23,819 nt of DNA, from NCBI GenBank assembly GCA_036394995.1, contig DASWED010000050.1, forward strand, positions 1-23,819, given 5' to 3'. A program made the translations under genes and the position numbers. Within the stretch, counting starts at the first letter, position 1. The number at the start of each line of letters is the position of its first letter. Positions 6,102 to 13,526 of this stretch are shown piece by piece. A model generated the notes under the pieces. The model was not told the DNA's origin. It ran no database searches and saw only the letters and a list, made by a program, of their open reading frames with translations. The DNA comes from DASWED01 sp036394995 (lineage in GTDB: Bacteria > Actinomycetota > UBA4738 > JACQTL01).

Positions 6102-6932
6102 ATGGGCATCGGACACGACGAGCTGCTGGGGATCGCCCGCCACGAACGCGAGGCCGTGGGGCGGACCATCCAGTACACGCCCCCCGAGGCCTGGGGGGCG
6201 GACAGCCCGGCCGAGGGATGGCGGGTACGCGACGTGGTCGCGCACCTCGCGGCGGCGGAGGTGGCCGCCGCCGCCGTCCTGGCCGGAGAGCAGCCCGTCG
6301 AGCTCGACGAATATGTGAAGACGGAGGAGGAACACAACCCCACCGTCGACGGATTCGACCGGTTCGCCGTGTCCCGCCGGGCCGACGCGCCGCTCCGCCA
6401 GGTCATCCGGGAGTGGGGGGCTGCGGCCGACCTGTTCCTGTCCCGGGCCTCTGCGGTGAGCGATGAGGACTGGAGCTCCAGGAGGGTCCCGTGGTTCGCC
6501 GGCGAGATCCCCGTGCGGTACCTGGTGCAGTCGCGGGTGGCCGAGTGGTGGTCGCACGGCGAGGACATCCGGACCGGGGCCGGCCTCGAACCCCGCCGCG
6601 AGCACTGGCCGATCTACGCCCTCAACGACCTCGCCGTCCGGGCCCTGCCGTGGGCCCTGGGCCTGGCCGGCCGGTCCTACCGGAGCAAGAGCGTGCTGGT
6701 GGAGCTGGAGGGCGCCGGGGGCGGGACCTGGCACCACGGGCTGGGCCCCCGGGAGGTCCCCGGCGAGGGCCGGCGGCCCGACGCCACAATCGGGGGCCGG
6801 GCCTACCAGTTCGCCATGGTGGCCACCCGCCGCCTTCTCGCGGACCCCCTGGTCGAGGACGGCACGCTCACGGTGGGCGGCGACGTGGACCTCTCGCTCG
6901 ACGTCCTGCGGAACATCCGCGTCTTCGGATAG
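6102..6932 (+). CDS. Maleylpyruvate isomerase family, DinB-fold mycothiol-dependent enzyme
   Basis: 276 residues. The N-terminal four-helix DinB/MDMPI domain (about 1-160) has the expected metal ligands: H48 in VRDVVAHLAA, E148 and H152 in AEWWSHGEDIR. The C-terminal part (about 170-276), ending TLTVGGDVDLSLDVLRNIRV, resembles the SCP2-like domain attached in this family. Members use mycothiol, the actinobacterial thiol, in isomerisation, detoxification or S-transfer. The reaction and substrate here are unknown, and there is no gentisate gene nearby to support true maleylpyruvate isomerisation. Start ATG 6102 lies behind a TACAAT box with no ribosome-binding site. The ECF sigma factor follows after 67 bp. 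Confidence 0.8.
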   Translation: MGIGHDELLGIARHEREAVGRTIQYTPPEAWGADSPAEGWRVRDVVAHLAAAEVAAAAVLAGEQPVELDEYVKTEEEHNPTVDGFDRFAVSRRADAPLRQVIREWGAAADLFLSRASAVSDEDWSSRRVPWFAGEIPVRYLVQSRVAEWWSHGEDIRTGAGLEPRREHWPIYALNDLAVRALPWALGLAGRSYRSKSVLVELEGAGGGTWHHGLGPREVPGEGRRPDATIGGRAYQFAMVATRRLLADPLVEDGTLTVGGDVDLSLDVLRNIRVFG

Positions 6933-6934
6933 AT

Positions 6935-6950
6935 CGGGGCCTCGGCCCCG
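6935..6950 (+). terminator. GC hairpin after the MDMPI-family gene, possible weak terminator
   Basis: CGGGGC and GCCCCG form a 6-bp stem closed by a stable CTCG tetraloop, starting 3 nt after the stop codon. There is no T run afterwards. It may be a U-less terminator or a 3'-end stabiliser separating this gene from the sigma factor. Evidence is the inverted repeat and its position only. Confidence 0.35.
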
Positions 6951-6999
6951 TCCCCCGAGAGCCGGACTGCGGTTTCGTCCGTAGTTCTGGGGAGGTACC

Positions 7000-7587
7000 G
7001 TGCGAAGGATGCGATCGCGAATCCCGAGCCCGGGCGACGCCGCGTTGGTGCGCGGGTTCGCCTCGGGGGACCCGGTGGCCGCCGACGAGCTCTACGGGCG
7101 GTACGCCTCCCGCATCTACGGATTGGGGTTGGTCATGCTGGGAAACGAAGCCGCCGCGGAGGACCTGGTGCAGGACTCGTTCGTGAAGATCCTTCGCTCC
7201 GCGGGCAACTTCGACCCGGCCCGGGGCTCGCTCGACACGTGGGTCCTGCTGGTGGCCCGGTCCCTGGCCCTGGACTCGCTCCGGCGCCGGGTCCTGGAGG
7301 CTCGAACGCTCACTGCCACGCGGCCGCTGGACGACGCGGACCCGGAGCCCGGCCCCGACCACGTCGCCGAGACGCACGACCTGGTCGAACGGGCCCGGCG
7401 CGCCATGTCCGCCCTCACCGACGGGCAGCGGGCCGCCCTCGAGCTGGCCTACTTCGGGGGGAAGACCTCGGCGGAGGTCGCCGAGCTGGAGGGCATCCCG
7501 CTGGGCACCGCGAAGACCCGGATCCGGTCGGCGCTGATCCGGCTGCGGCAGGCCCTCCAGCCGGAACGGGAGGGAGGCCAGGCATGA
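7000..7587 (+). CDS. ECF-type RNA polymerase sigma factor (SigK-like)
   Basis: 195 residues with the two sigma domains of the extracytoplasmic-function class. Region 2 is at about 28-92 (ELYGRYASRIYGLGLVML, then AAEDLVQDSFVKILRSA). Region 4 is at about 135-188, with the helix-turn-helix KTSAEVAELEGIPLGTAKTR. It recruits RNA polymerase to a small regulon. The next gene overlaps it by ATGA and encodes a zinc-type membrane anti-sigma factor, so activity is probably controlled post-translationally by an envelope or redox signal. Start is taken as GTG 7000, 4 nt after GGGGAGG; the ATG at 7009 is an alternative. I could not find a convincing ECF -35/-10 pair upstream to support autoregulation. Confidence 0.9.
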   Translation: MRRMRSRIPSPGDAALVRGFASGDPVAADELYGRYASRIYGLGLVMLGNEAAAEDLVQDSFVKILRSAGNFDPARGSLDTWVLLVARSLALDSLRRRVLEARTLTATRPLDDADPEPGPDHVAETHDLVERARRAMSALTDGQRAALELAYFGGKTSAEVAELEGIPLGTAKTRIRSALIRLRQALQPEREGGQA

Positions 7588-8360
7588 CCGGCCGGGGTTC
7601 TCCCTCGACGGCTCGGATCATGGGGTGCGACGAGGTCCGCGACAGCCTTCCCGAGCATCTCCTGGGGACCCTGGCCTCCGAGGACGAGGCCGCGGTCCGG
7701 CACCACCTTCGGGGGTGCGGTTCGTGCCGGCGGGAGCTGGCCCAGCTCGGCGAGGGCCTCTCCACGTTCGCCCGGGCCGCGCACCAGGCGGAACCGCCCC
7801 CGGACCTCAAGGACCGGGTCATGCAGGCGGTGGCCGAGGAGCACGCCGCCTCCGCGAACCCCGCCGAGGTGCCGGGCGGCGGGCCCCGGCAGGACCGGGC
7901 CCGGAGTCTCCGGGCCCGGGTGCTGGCGGTGGCCGCGGCCGTCGTCGTCCTGGCGGCGTCGGGATGGGGTGTCGCGCAGACCATCCGGGCCTCCAACCTG
8001 TCCGAGCGGGCCCACGCCTACCAGGTGTTCCTCGACGCCCTGGGCGGACGGGACGTCCGCGTGGCCCGGCTGGAGGCGGCTGGGACCCGGCCCGTGGAGG
8101 GGACCGCGGTGCTGTACGACTCCGACGTGGGACGGTCGTGGGTCCTGGTGCTGGTCCGCTCGCCGGGGGCCTCGGGGAGTGTCCAGGTGATCCTGCAGTC
8201 CTCCGGCGGGCGCATCCGGATGCACCCGGTGCAGTTCGACGCCGAGGGAGATACCGACGCCTGGCTGGTGACCTCCGCGGACCTGTCCCGCTACGACCGG
8301 CTCCGGGTCCTGGACGGGACCGGCCACCTCCTGGCCACCGGGCGGGTCACGGACGCCTGA
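7584..8360 (+). CDS. Zinc-binding transmembrane anti-sigma factor (RskA-like)
   Basis: 258 residues. The N-terminal cytoplasmic domain has the anti-sigma zinc motif H41-x3-C45-x2-C48, with C15 as a possible extra ligand. It is followed by a linker and one transmembrane helix at about 112-130. The outer domain (131-258), with ERAHAYQVFLDAL and a later LVLVRSPGASGSVQVILQ, resembles the C-terminal domain of RskA, the anti-sigma-K factor. It should hold the sigma factor encoded just upstream at the membrane and release it on a signal, perhaps by regulated proteolysis. Start ATG 7584 overlaps the sigma stop (ATGA) and has GGGAGG 6 nt upstream. ATG 7620 is a weaker alternative that would keep the zinc motif. 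Confidence 0.88.
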   Translation: MTGRGSPSTARIMGCDEVRDSLPEHLLGTLASEDEAAVRHHLRGCGSCRRELAQLGEGLSTFARAAHQAEPPPDLKDRVMQAVAEEHAASANPAEVPGGGPRQDRARSLRARVLAVAAAVVVLAASGWGVAQTIRASNLSERAHAYQVFLDALGGRDVRVARLEAAGTRPVEGTAVLYDSDVGRSWVLVLVRSPGASGSVQVILQSSGGRIRMHPVQFDAEGDTDAWLVTSADLSRYDRLRVLDGTGHLLATGRVTDA

Positions 8361-8363
8361 CCG

Positions 8364-9353
8364 TCAGCCCCGGGTGATCACGAGCCGGCGGACCTCCCGG
8401 CGCACCGGCCCGAACCGGAACTTGTATTCCAGATCGCCCTTCAGCATGTCGAACACCGTGCACCCGTCGGCGATGGCGTGCTCGATGAGATCGGCCACCA
8501 GGACCATGCCCGGCGCCAGCTCGCGGCGCCCCCGGTCGAACGCGGAGTTGTAGAGGGAGAACACCCCCCGGAACCGGAACGCGACGGCCGCGGCCGCCCG
8601 CTCGCGGCCGGCCTCCAGGAACGCCAGGTGGAACTCCCCCTCCGGGATGAACAGCTCGCCCAGACGGCGGAAGAACAGCTCCATGCCCGGGACCATGAAC
8701 CGGCCCTTGCGCCCCTCGCTCCCCCGGTGCATCTCCGCGAACAGCCCGATGTCCGCGACCAGGGACTCCGGCGTTGCGAACACCACCCGGTGCTCCCCCA
8801 TCCCGGCCCCCAGGCGGCGGGCCTTGCGCCGGATCTCGTGGCGGAGCTTGCCGGGGAGCCCGGCCAGGTACTCCTCGTAGGTGGCCGGGAGCGCGATCCG
8901 CGGCGCCACGGCGTCCGGCGCGTCCTCCACATGGAGGCCCAGCTCCCCGGCGGCCCCCGCCAGGCGGGCCAGCCAGGGGGAGTCCTCGCCCATGCCCATG
9001 AGGTCCGCCTCGGTCCAGTCGCCCCGGCCGGCCAGCGCCGCCAGCAGCTCGCGGGCCACCGCGTCCTCGGACCCCGGCGCCGCCACCGGCCCCATGTAGT
9101 CCGTGACCTCGGTCCCGCCCAGGAACCGCAGCTCCCCGCCGTGCCGTTCGAACGCCGACGCACCGACCATGCCGCCCTCGTCCTCGGCGAACGCCAGCAG
9201 GAGCTCCGAATCGTGGCCGAACTCCTCCCAGTACAGCTTGAGGTACCGGGGTTGATGGAAGAACGTGGCCGCGGGGTCGGCATCCATCAGGTCCGACCAG
9301 TCGGGACGCAGGAAGTCCCGGGGGTCCTCGGAGAACGAGATCCGGACCGACAC
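8364..9353 (-). CDS. GNAT-fold N-acyltransferase of the FemAB/BioF2-like (CelD/BcsL) type
   Basis: 329 residues with a duplicated GNAT layout. The N-terminal half carries TFFHQPRYLKLYWEEFG (30-46). The C-terminal half holds LRHEIRRKARRL, then AEMHRGSEGRKGRFM, and ends with a run of catalytic-domain features: FSLYNSAFDR, LAPGMVLVADLIEHAIADG and FDMLKGDLEYKFRFG. These match the Acetyltransf_6 family, found in exopolysaccharide acetylation, cell-wall or capsule modification and peptidyl transfer. The acceptor is unknown. The start GTG (9351-9353) directly follows the stop of the methyltransferase gene (TGAGTG), so the two are almost certainly co-transcribed and translationally coupled. It converges on the anti-sigma gene with 3 bp between stops. 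Confidence 0.82.
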   Translation of the reverse strand: MSVRISFSEDPRDFLRPDWSDLMDADPAATFFHQPRYLKLYWEEFGHDSELLLAFAEDEGGMVGASAFERHGGELRFLGGTEVTDYMGPVAAPGSEDAVARELLAALAGRGDWTEADLMGMGEDSPWLARLAGAAGELGLHVEDAPDAVAPRIALPATYEEYLAGLPGKLRHEIRRKARRLGAGMGEHRVVFATPESLVADIGLFAEMHRGSEGRKGRFMVPGMELFFRRLGELFIPEGEFHLAFLEAGRERAAAAVAFRFRGVFSLYNSAFDRGRRELAPGMVLVADLIEHAIADGCTVFDMLKGDLEYKFRFGPVRREVRRLVITRG

Positions 9354-9917
9354 TCAGCGGTCCAGCACGAACAGGGAGTGGGGATACGTCTTGAGGGTCG
9401 GCCACGGGGGCCGGTACGTCTCGGTGTGCACGATCGAGAGGTCGTGCTCCTTGAACACCGCCTGCCACCCCTCGGGGCTCCGGAATGTGAACGGCGTGGG
9501 GACACCGTGCCGCCAGTTGAGCGCCCAGTCCCACACGCTGTTGAGCAGGCGGTCCAGACGGTTTCTCGGCGTGTCCTCCATGATCACCATGCGGCGGCGG
9601 GCGATCCGGTGGGCCTCGGCGAACAGCCGGATCTGATCCTCGTAGCGATCCATGTGGTGGAACACGAACAGCAGCATCACGACGTCGAAGAAGCCGTCGG
9701 GCACCGGGACACGCAGGGGGTCCTCCTGGAGGATGAACGGGAGCTCACGGGCCCGGTTCCCGTACTCGACCACGTCGGTGAGCGTGGGCTCCACGCCCGT
9801 GCGGTCGCGGAGCCACCGGCTGATGAAGCCGGTCCCGGCGCCGAGATCGAGGAGCGTCCACCCGCGCTCCAGCCACGGCGCGACCTTCGACCCGACGGCG
9901 TTCTCCCGCAGGAACAT
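9354..9917 (-). CDS. Class I SAM-dependent methyltransferase
   Basis: 187 residues. Motif I, which binds S-adenosylmethionine, is LLDLGAGTGFISRWL at about 23-37. An acidic residue follows the next strand (TLTDVVEY), and FDVVMLLFVFHHMDR forms the motif-IV region. The FHHM sequence is typical of small-molecule or quinone/lipid methyltransferases. The late segment FRSPEGWQAVFKEHDLS is also typical of the fold. The substrate is unknown; pairing with an acyltransferase suggests surface-glycan or secondary-metabolite tailoring (inference). Start ATG 9915-9917 follows a TATCAT box by 7 nt and has no ribosome-binding site, so translation is probably leaderless. Confidence 0.85.
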   Translation of the reverse strand: MFLRENAVGSKVAPWLERGWTLLDLGAGTGFISRWLRDRTGVEPTLTDVVEYGNRARELPFILQEDPLRVPVPDGFFDVVMLLFVFHHMDRYEDQIRLFAEAHRIARRRMVIMEDTPRNRLDRLLNSVWDWALNWRHGVPTPFTFRSPEGWQAVFKEHDLSIVHTETYRPPWPTLKTYPHSLFVLDR

Positions 9918-9924
9918 CCCGTCA

Positions 9925-9930
9925 ATGATA
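9925..9930 (-). promoter_or_regulatory. -10 box TATCAT for the methyltransferase/acyltransferase pair (leaderless)
   Basis: TATCAT on the - strand is a good -10 box in otherwise GC-rich DNA and ends 7 nt before the ATG. It lies in the 38-bp gap after the DUF2207 gene, implying that the pair has its own promoter. Confidence 0.45.
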
Positions 9931-9955
9931 GGAGGGCCCGGAGATTCGTCCGCGG

Positions 9956-11896
9956 TCAGCGGGCCCCGGCGTGGGTGCCTCCGCCTCCCCCACCGCCGCC
10001 GCCCGAGAACGAGCCGCCGGAGCTCGAGAACGAGCTGATCCCGTGGGAGGACGACGACGAGGACGAGACAGCGCTCGACGGCGGGATCCGGGAGGCCGTG
10101 TGGAACGCCGAGACCCAGACCAGCGCGTTCGCGCCGCCCGGCGCGCCGGGCCAGGGCGAGGGCAGCCGTTCGACCGGCACCAGCGAGCCGACCTGCTCGG
10201 CCACCTCCTTCGCGACGCCCAGGGCGGCGGCGTACTCGAGGTACCGCTCCCAGATGACCACCGCGAGGGCCGGCGCGTCGGGAAGCGACGAGAAGTCCTT
10301 CAAATACTTCCGGAACCCCCGCCACGGCGCCATCCGAGCCCGGAACTCCGGGTCCAGCCTCGGAGGCACGGCGAGGGCCAGGCCCCCGCCCAGGAGGATG
10401 GCCTCCCAGATGAAGAGCTGGGGGAGGCCGGCGACGTCGCCGCCCGAGACGGACAGGGCGATCCCGGCCGCGGTCCCCCCCAGGGCCGACCACGCGATCA
10501 GCCGCTTGCCGAACCGCTTCTCCTGCTTGGGAACCCTCCCCAGGCGCGCCTTCATCCGCGCCGTGAGGTCGTTCGACCACTTCTTGAACCGGCGGCTCCC
10601 GCCCTTGTGCCGCAGGGAGTTCAGCGACACCGGCGCATCCCCCGCCGAGGCCCAGACGGGCTCGTCGGGCCGCGCGGGCGATGCGTCCTTCGCTGTCTTC
10701 GCGTCCTTGGCGGCCTTGCCGTCCCTGCCGAACACGAAGCTCACGAAGTCCCGGTCGACGTCGGTCTGCGGTTCGCCCGTCAGGCGCACCTGGAAGTCCG
10801 TCGGATCGGACACGGTTCCCTCGGGCACCATGTCGATGACCCCGGTCCGGGCCAGGTGGAGGATCTCGGTGCCGTAGGCGGTGGTGGAGAAGGTCTGACC
10901 GCGAAGCTTCCCCCACATCACCGCGAGGTCTACCGGATCGATGGGCTCGGGGGCCTCGGTGACGTCGTTCGGAGCGCCCATCCGGTCGCGGACGCGGGCC
11001 GCGATCACCACCAGCAGCCAGAACACCGGGAGGCCCAGCAGGAGCCACAGCGCCAGCAGGTGCCGGTTGTGCCGGGACGCGAACCACCCCCAGAAGCCGG
11101 TCTTCTCGCCGGGGAACGGCTCCCTCCCGATCTCCCTGTTCCCGATCGCGTGGTCCTGTTGGAACGCCAGCGGGACCGAGGCGGGAGGCATCAGGATCGA
11201 ACCCTCCACGAAGCCACCGGCGGGGACATCGCGAACCTCGAAGACCACCGTCTGCGGGTCGTTCAACCGGAACGTCCCGTTCGCGGGGCCGAAGCCCTTC
11301 GCCAGGACCTCCCCCGGGCGGAGACTGCGCGTCTCGATCACGCCGTTGCCGGGCGGCTCGGCCGGCGGCGGTGGGCAGTCGCGGTCCGGTCTGGGGAGGC
11401 TGCCGAGCGCCGCGCCGGGGACGTGCACCGTCACCAGGACGTGGTCGGTCCCGGCGTCGGCCGTCCCCACGAACTGCCAGTACAGGTGGGCCCGGTCGGT
11501 GTACACGCGAACAGCGCACCGGACCCGGTACGCGATCTCGAACGTCTGCCGGCCGGTCTCGAACTGTGGGAAGTCGTACTCGGCCTGGAAGAAGGTGCCG
11601 GAGGAGACGTCGCGGACGTTGAGCGGCGCGCCGTCCTGGGACACCCGGAACCCCTCCACCAGGTCGTGGGGCCAGTCCACGCCGAACGTCCCCACGCTGA
11701 ACGTCCCGCCGGTGAACAGGAACGTCCGGTCCTCGACTAGGTCCATGCTCCCGTCGGCCAGGATCGTGGCGTCGATCCGGACCTCGGGGAACGTGAACGA
11801 CTTGTCCTCCACATCCGCGTGCGCCGTCGCCGTGAGCGGCGCGAGCACCGCGGCGGCGAAGCCCAGCGCGAGATGGATCAGCCGGACGCGTCTCAT
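9956..11896 (-). CDS. DUF2207-family membrane protein with glycine-rich tail
   Basis: 646 residues. A signal peptide (1-27, cleavage near AHA/DV) leads into an extracellular beta-rich DUF2207 domain (about 30-240) with DGSMDLVEDRTFLFTGG and FEIAYRVRCAV. One transmembrane helix at about 279-301 follows, then a cytoplasmic domain with LAVMWGKLRGQTFSTTAYG and LARTGVIDMV, a second helix pair at about 465-511, and a domain with WRGFRKYLKDFSSLPD. The tail is low complexity: seven Ser in a row and nine Gly in a row, a common ending in DUF2207 and TPM-type proteins. Function is unknown. Start ATG 11894-11896 overlaps the stop of the cation exchanger gene (ATGA), so it is probably translated from the same mRNA. 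Confidence 0.85.
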   Translation of the reverse strand: MRRVRLIHLALGFAAAVLAPLTATAHADVEDKSFTFPEVRIDATILADGSMDLVEDRTFLFTGGTFSVGTFGVDWPHDLVEGFRVSQDGAPLNVRDVSSGTFFQAEYDFPQFETGRQTFEIAYRVRCAVRVYTDRAHLYWQFVGTADAGTDHVLVTVHVPGAALGSLPRPDRDCPPPPAEPPGNGVIETRSLRPGEVLAKGFGPANGTFRLNDPQTVVFEVRDVPAGGFVEGSILMPPASVPLAFQQDHAIGNREIGREPFPGEKTGFWGWFASRHNRHLLALWLLLGLPVFWLLVVIAARVRDRMGAPNDVTEAPEPIDPVDLAVMWGKLRGQTFSTTAYGTEILHLARTGVIDMVPEGTVSDPTDFQVRLTGEPQTDVDRDFVSFVFGRDGKAAKDAKTAKDASPARPDEPVWASAGDAPVSLNSLRHKGGSRRFKKWSNDLTARMKARLGRVPKQEKRFGKRLIAWSALGGTAAGIALSVSGGDVAGLPQLFIWEAILLGGGLALAVPPRLDPEFRARMAPWRGFRKYLKDFSSLPDAPALAVVIWERYLEYAAALGVAKEVAEQVGSLVPVERLPSPWPGAPGGANALVWVSAFHTASRIPPSSAVSSSSSSSHGISSFSSSGGSFSGGGGGGGGGTHAGAR

Positions 11897-12972
11897 GCCA
11901 GCTGCTTCACGAAGAAGAATGAGATGGCCATGATCACGTAGGCCCCCAGCAGCTGCGCACCCTCCAGCCAGTTGCTCTCGCCGTCCTGCGAGATCAGCGA
12001 CACCAGCACCGCCGACAGCCCCACGGCCGCGATCTCGAACGTGTTGAACACGAAGCTCATGGGGTGGCCCACGGCGGCGCTGATGAACACCAGGAGCGGC
12101 GCCACGAACAGCGCGATCTGGGTGGACGACCCGATGGCGATCTCGAGGGTGACGTCCAGGCGGTTCTTGAGAGCGAACACCACCGCCGTGCTGTGCTCGG
12201 CGGCGTTCCCGATGATCGGCACCAGGATGAGCCCCACGAAGAATTTCGACAGCCCGAGGTCTTTCAGCGCCGGTTCCAGGGCCCCCACCAGGATCTCGGC
12301 CATCCACGCCGTCACCGCCGTGGCGCCCACCAGCGCCATGACCGCCCGACGGCGGGGCCACGTCGGCTCCTCGTGCTCGTCGGGCACCCGGAACAGGTGC
12401 TCGTGCGTCACCATCGTGAAGAACAGCGCGGCCCCGTACAGGACGATCAGGACGAACGCCACGACCACGCTCACCGTCTCGCGTTCGGCGAACTCCTTCG
12501 ATCCCGAGGTCAGGACGAACAGGGCCGGCATGAGCAGGCCCGTGACGGCCAGGGTGAGCGAGGTGGAGTGCACGCTGGCCGCGTGGCGGCTGTAGCGCTG
12601 CTGGGGATGGCGGAGCCCTCCCACGAACAGCGACAGCCCCAGCACCAGCAGGAGGTTCCCGATGATCGAGCCGATGAGCGAGGCCTTCACCACGTCGAGC
12701 TCGCCCTTCAGGATCAGGAAGATCGAGATGATGAGCTCGGCCACGTTGCCGAACGTCGCGTTCAGGAGCCCGCCGGCCTTGGGACCGGCGTGGGCCGCGA
12801 GCTGCTCCGTGGCCCGCCCGATGAGTCCGGCCAGCGGGAGGATGGCCAGGGCCGACGTGACGAACGTCAGCAGGTCGTTGTGGAACCCATAGTCGGAGAT
12901 GGCCGCCACGGGCACCAGGACCAGCAGCCAGTCCAGGCTGGGCTTGCGGAGGTCGATCGACCGGTACGCCAT
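11893..12972 (-). CDS. Ca2+/H+ antiporter, CaX family
   Basis: 359 residues with about 11 hydrophobic segments. The two inverted alpha repeats that form the ion site are clear: GGLLNATFGNVAELIISIF (67-85), and GNAAEHSTAVVFALKNRLDV with EIAIGSSTQIALFVAPLLV. Each has the conserved acidic residue (NVAE, NAAE). It should exchange cytosolic Ca2+, or a similar cation, for protons across the plasma membrane. An acidic/His stretch between the halves (about 188-200, THEHLFRVPDEHEEP) sits where the family has its acidic linker. Start ATG 12970-12972 follows TAGTCT by 9 nt and has no Shine-Dalgarno. It overlaps the DUF2207 gene by 4 bp. Confidence 0.92.
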   Translation of the reverse strand: MAYRSIDLRKPSLDWLLVLVPVAAISDYGFHNDLLTFVTSALAILPLAGLIGRATEQLAAHAGPKAGGLLNATFGNVAELIISIFLILKGELDVVKASLIGSIIGNLLLVLGLSLFVGGLRHPQQRYSRHAASVHSTSLTLAVTGLLMPALFVLTSGSKEFAERETVSVVVAFVLIVLYGAALFFTMVTHEHLFRVPDEHEEPTWPRRRAVMALVGATAVTAWMAEILVGALEPALKDLGLSKFFVGLILVPIIGNAAEHSTAVVFALKNRLDVTLEIAIGSSTQIALFVAPLLVFISAAVGHPMSFVFNTFEIAAVGLSAVLVSLISQDGESNWLEGAQLLGAYVIMAISFFFVKQLA

Positions 12973-12981
12973 GCTCGCCGA

Positions 12982-12987
12982 AGACTA
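12982..12987 (-). promoter_or_regulatory. -10 box TAGTCT for the Ca2+/H+ antiporter gene (leaderless)
   Basis: TAGTCT on the - strand lies exactly 9 nt before the ATG. It is the same hexamer and spacing as the VanZ-like gene on the other strand. No ribosome-binding site is visible. This separates the antiporter operon from sufU upstream. Confidence 0.45.
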
Positions 12988-13006
12988 GAGGCTGCCCGGC
13001 ACCCGG

Positions 13007-13028
13007 CGCGACCCAGCGGCCGGTCGCG
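13007..13028 (-). terminator. Hairpin after sufU, possible U-less terminator
   Basis: CGCGACC and GGTCGCG form a perfect 7-bp stem with an 8-nt loop, starting 6 nt after the sufU stop. It is not followed by a T run, so termination here is only possible. The following TAGTCT box makes a transcript boundary sensible. Confidence 0.35.
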
Positions 13029-13034
13029 GCGCGT

Positions 13035-13484
13035 CTAGTGGGGGGCCGAGGCGGCGGCCTCGCCGGCCCCGGCCAGGGCCTCCTGGAGGACGTCCCAGGC
13101 GAGGACGGCGCACTTGATCCGGATGGGGTACTTCACGACGCCCTTCAGGGCCACCAGGTCCCCGAACTCGTCCTCGGTGGGGTCGACCTCCCCGGCCATC
13201 ATCCCCCGGAAGTCCGCGGCGAGGTGCAGGGCCTCCTCCACCGGCTTGCCCTTCACGGCCTCGGTCAGCATCGAGGCCGAGGACTGGGAGATCGAGCACC
13301 CCTGGCCCTGGAACGCCACGTCGGCCACCGTCCGATCCTCCACGTGGGCGAACACCGTGATCTCGTCCCCACACAGCGGGTTGTTCCGGGAACAGGAGAG
13401 CTCCGCGTCCGGCAGCTCGCGCTTGTTCCGGGGGTTCTTGTAGTGGTCGAGGATGACTTCCTTGTACAGATCGTCGAGGGACAT
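13035..13484 (-). CDS. sufU: SufU, sulfur-transfer partner of SufS
   Basis: 149 residues. It has the zinc site of SufU: C38 and D40 in NNPLCGDE, C63 in GQGCSISQSSASM, and C125 in RIKCAVLAWD. It also has the SufU-specific insertion at about 80-105 that distinguishes it from IscU. In Gram-positive and actinobacterial SUF systems SufU takes the persulfide from SufS by zinc-ligand exchange and passes sulfur to SufBCD. It is the last suf gene here; no SufT (DUF59) gene follows. Start ATG 13482-13484 is 26 bp after the sufS stop, across a strong hairpin. Confidence 0.95.
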   Translation of the reverse strand: MSLDDLYKEVILDHYKNPRNKRELPDAELSCSRNNPLCGDEITVFAHVEDRTVADVAFQGQGCSISQSSASMLTEAVKGKPVEEALHLAADFRGMMAGEVDPTEDEFGDLVALKGVVKYPIRIKCAVLAWDVLQEALAGAGEAAASAPH

Positions 13485-13502
13485 CGCTCAGCCAGTCTAA
13501 TC

Positions 13503-13526
13503 GAGCATCTTCAGTCGAAGATGCTC
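13503..13526 (-). repeat. 10-bp inverted repeat at the sufS/sufU junction
   Basis: GAGCATCTTC and GAAGATGCTC are perfect complements with a 4-base loop. The repeat covers the last SufS codons and its stop, and ends 19 nt before the sufU start. There is no T run, so it looks more like an intra-operon mRNA hairpin (processing, stability or partial read-through control) than a terminator. Confidence 0.6.

Noticed and set aside
6962..6999. ECF-type autoregulatory promoter before the sigma factor
   Set aside because: A GGAC and a CGTC occur but only about 12 nt apart, too close for an ECF -35/-10 pair.
9970..10060. Runs of CCG/GAC triplets as a microsatellite or regulatory repeat
   Set aside because: They encode the poly-Gly and poly-Ser tail of the DUF2207 protein, a common feature of that family.
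10690..10716. Repeated Lys-Ala-Lys-Asp segment in the DUF2207 protein as a DNA repeat
   Set aside because: Only two to three imperfect copies within a coding linker; ordinary low-complexity protein sequence.
8478..10877. Very long + strand open frame (799 codons)
   Set aside because: It runs antisense through three unrelated genes and their intergenic gaps, with no ribosome-binding site or domain; a GC-driven shadow.
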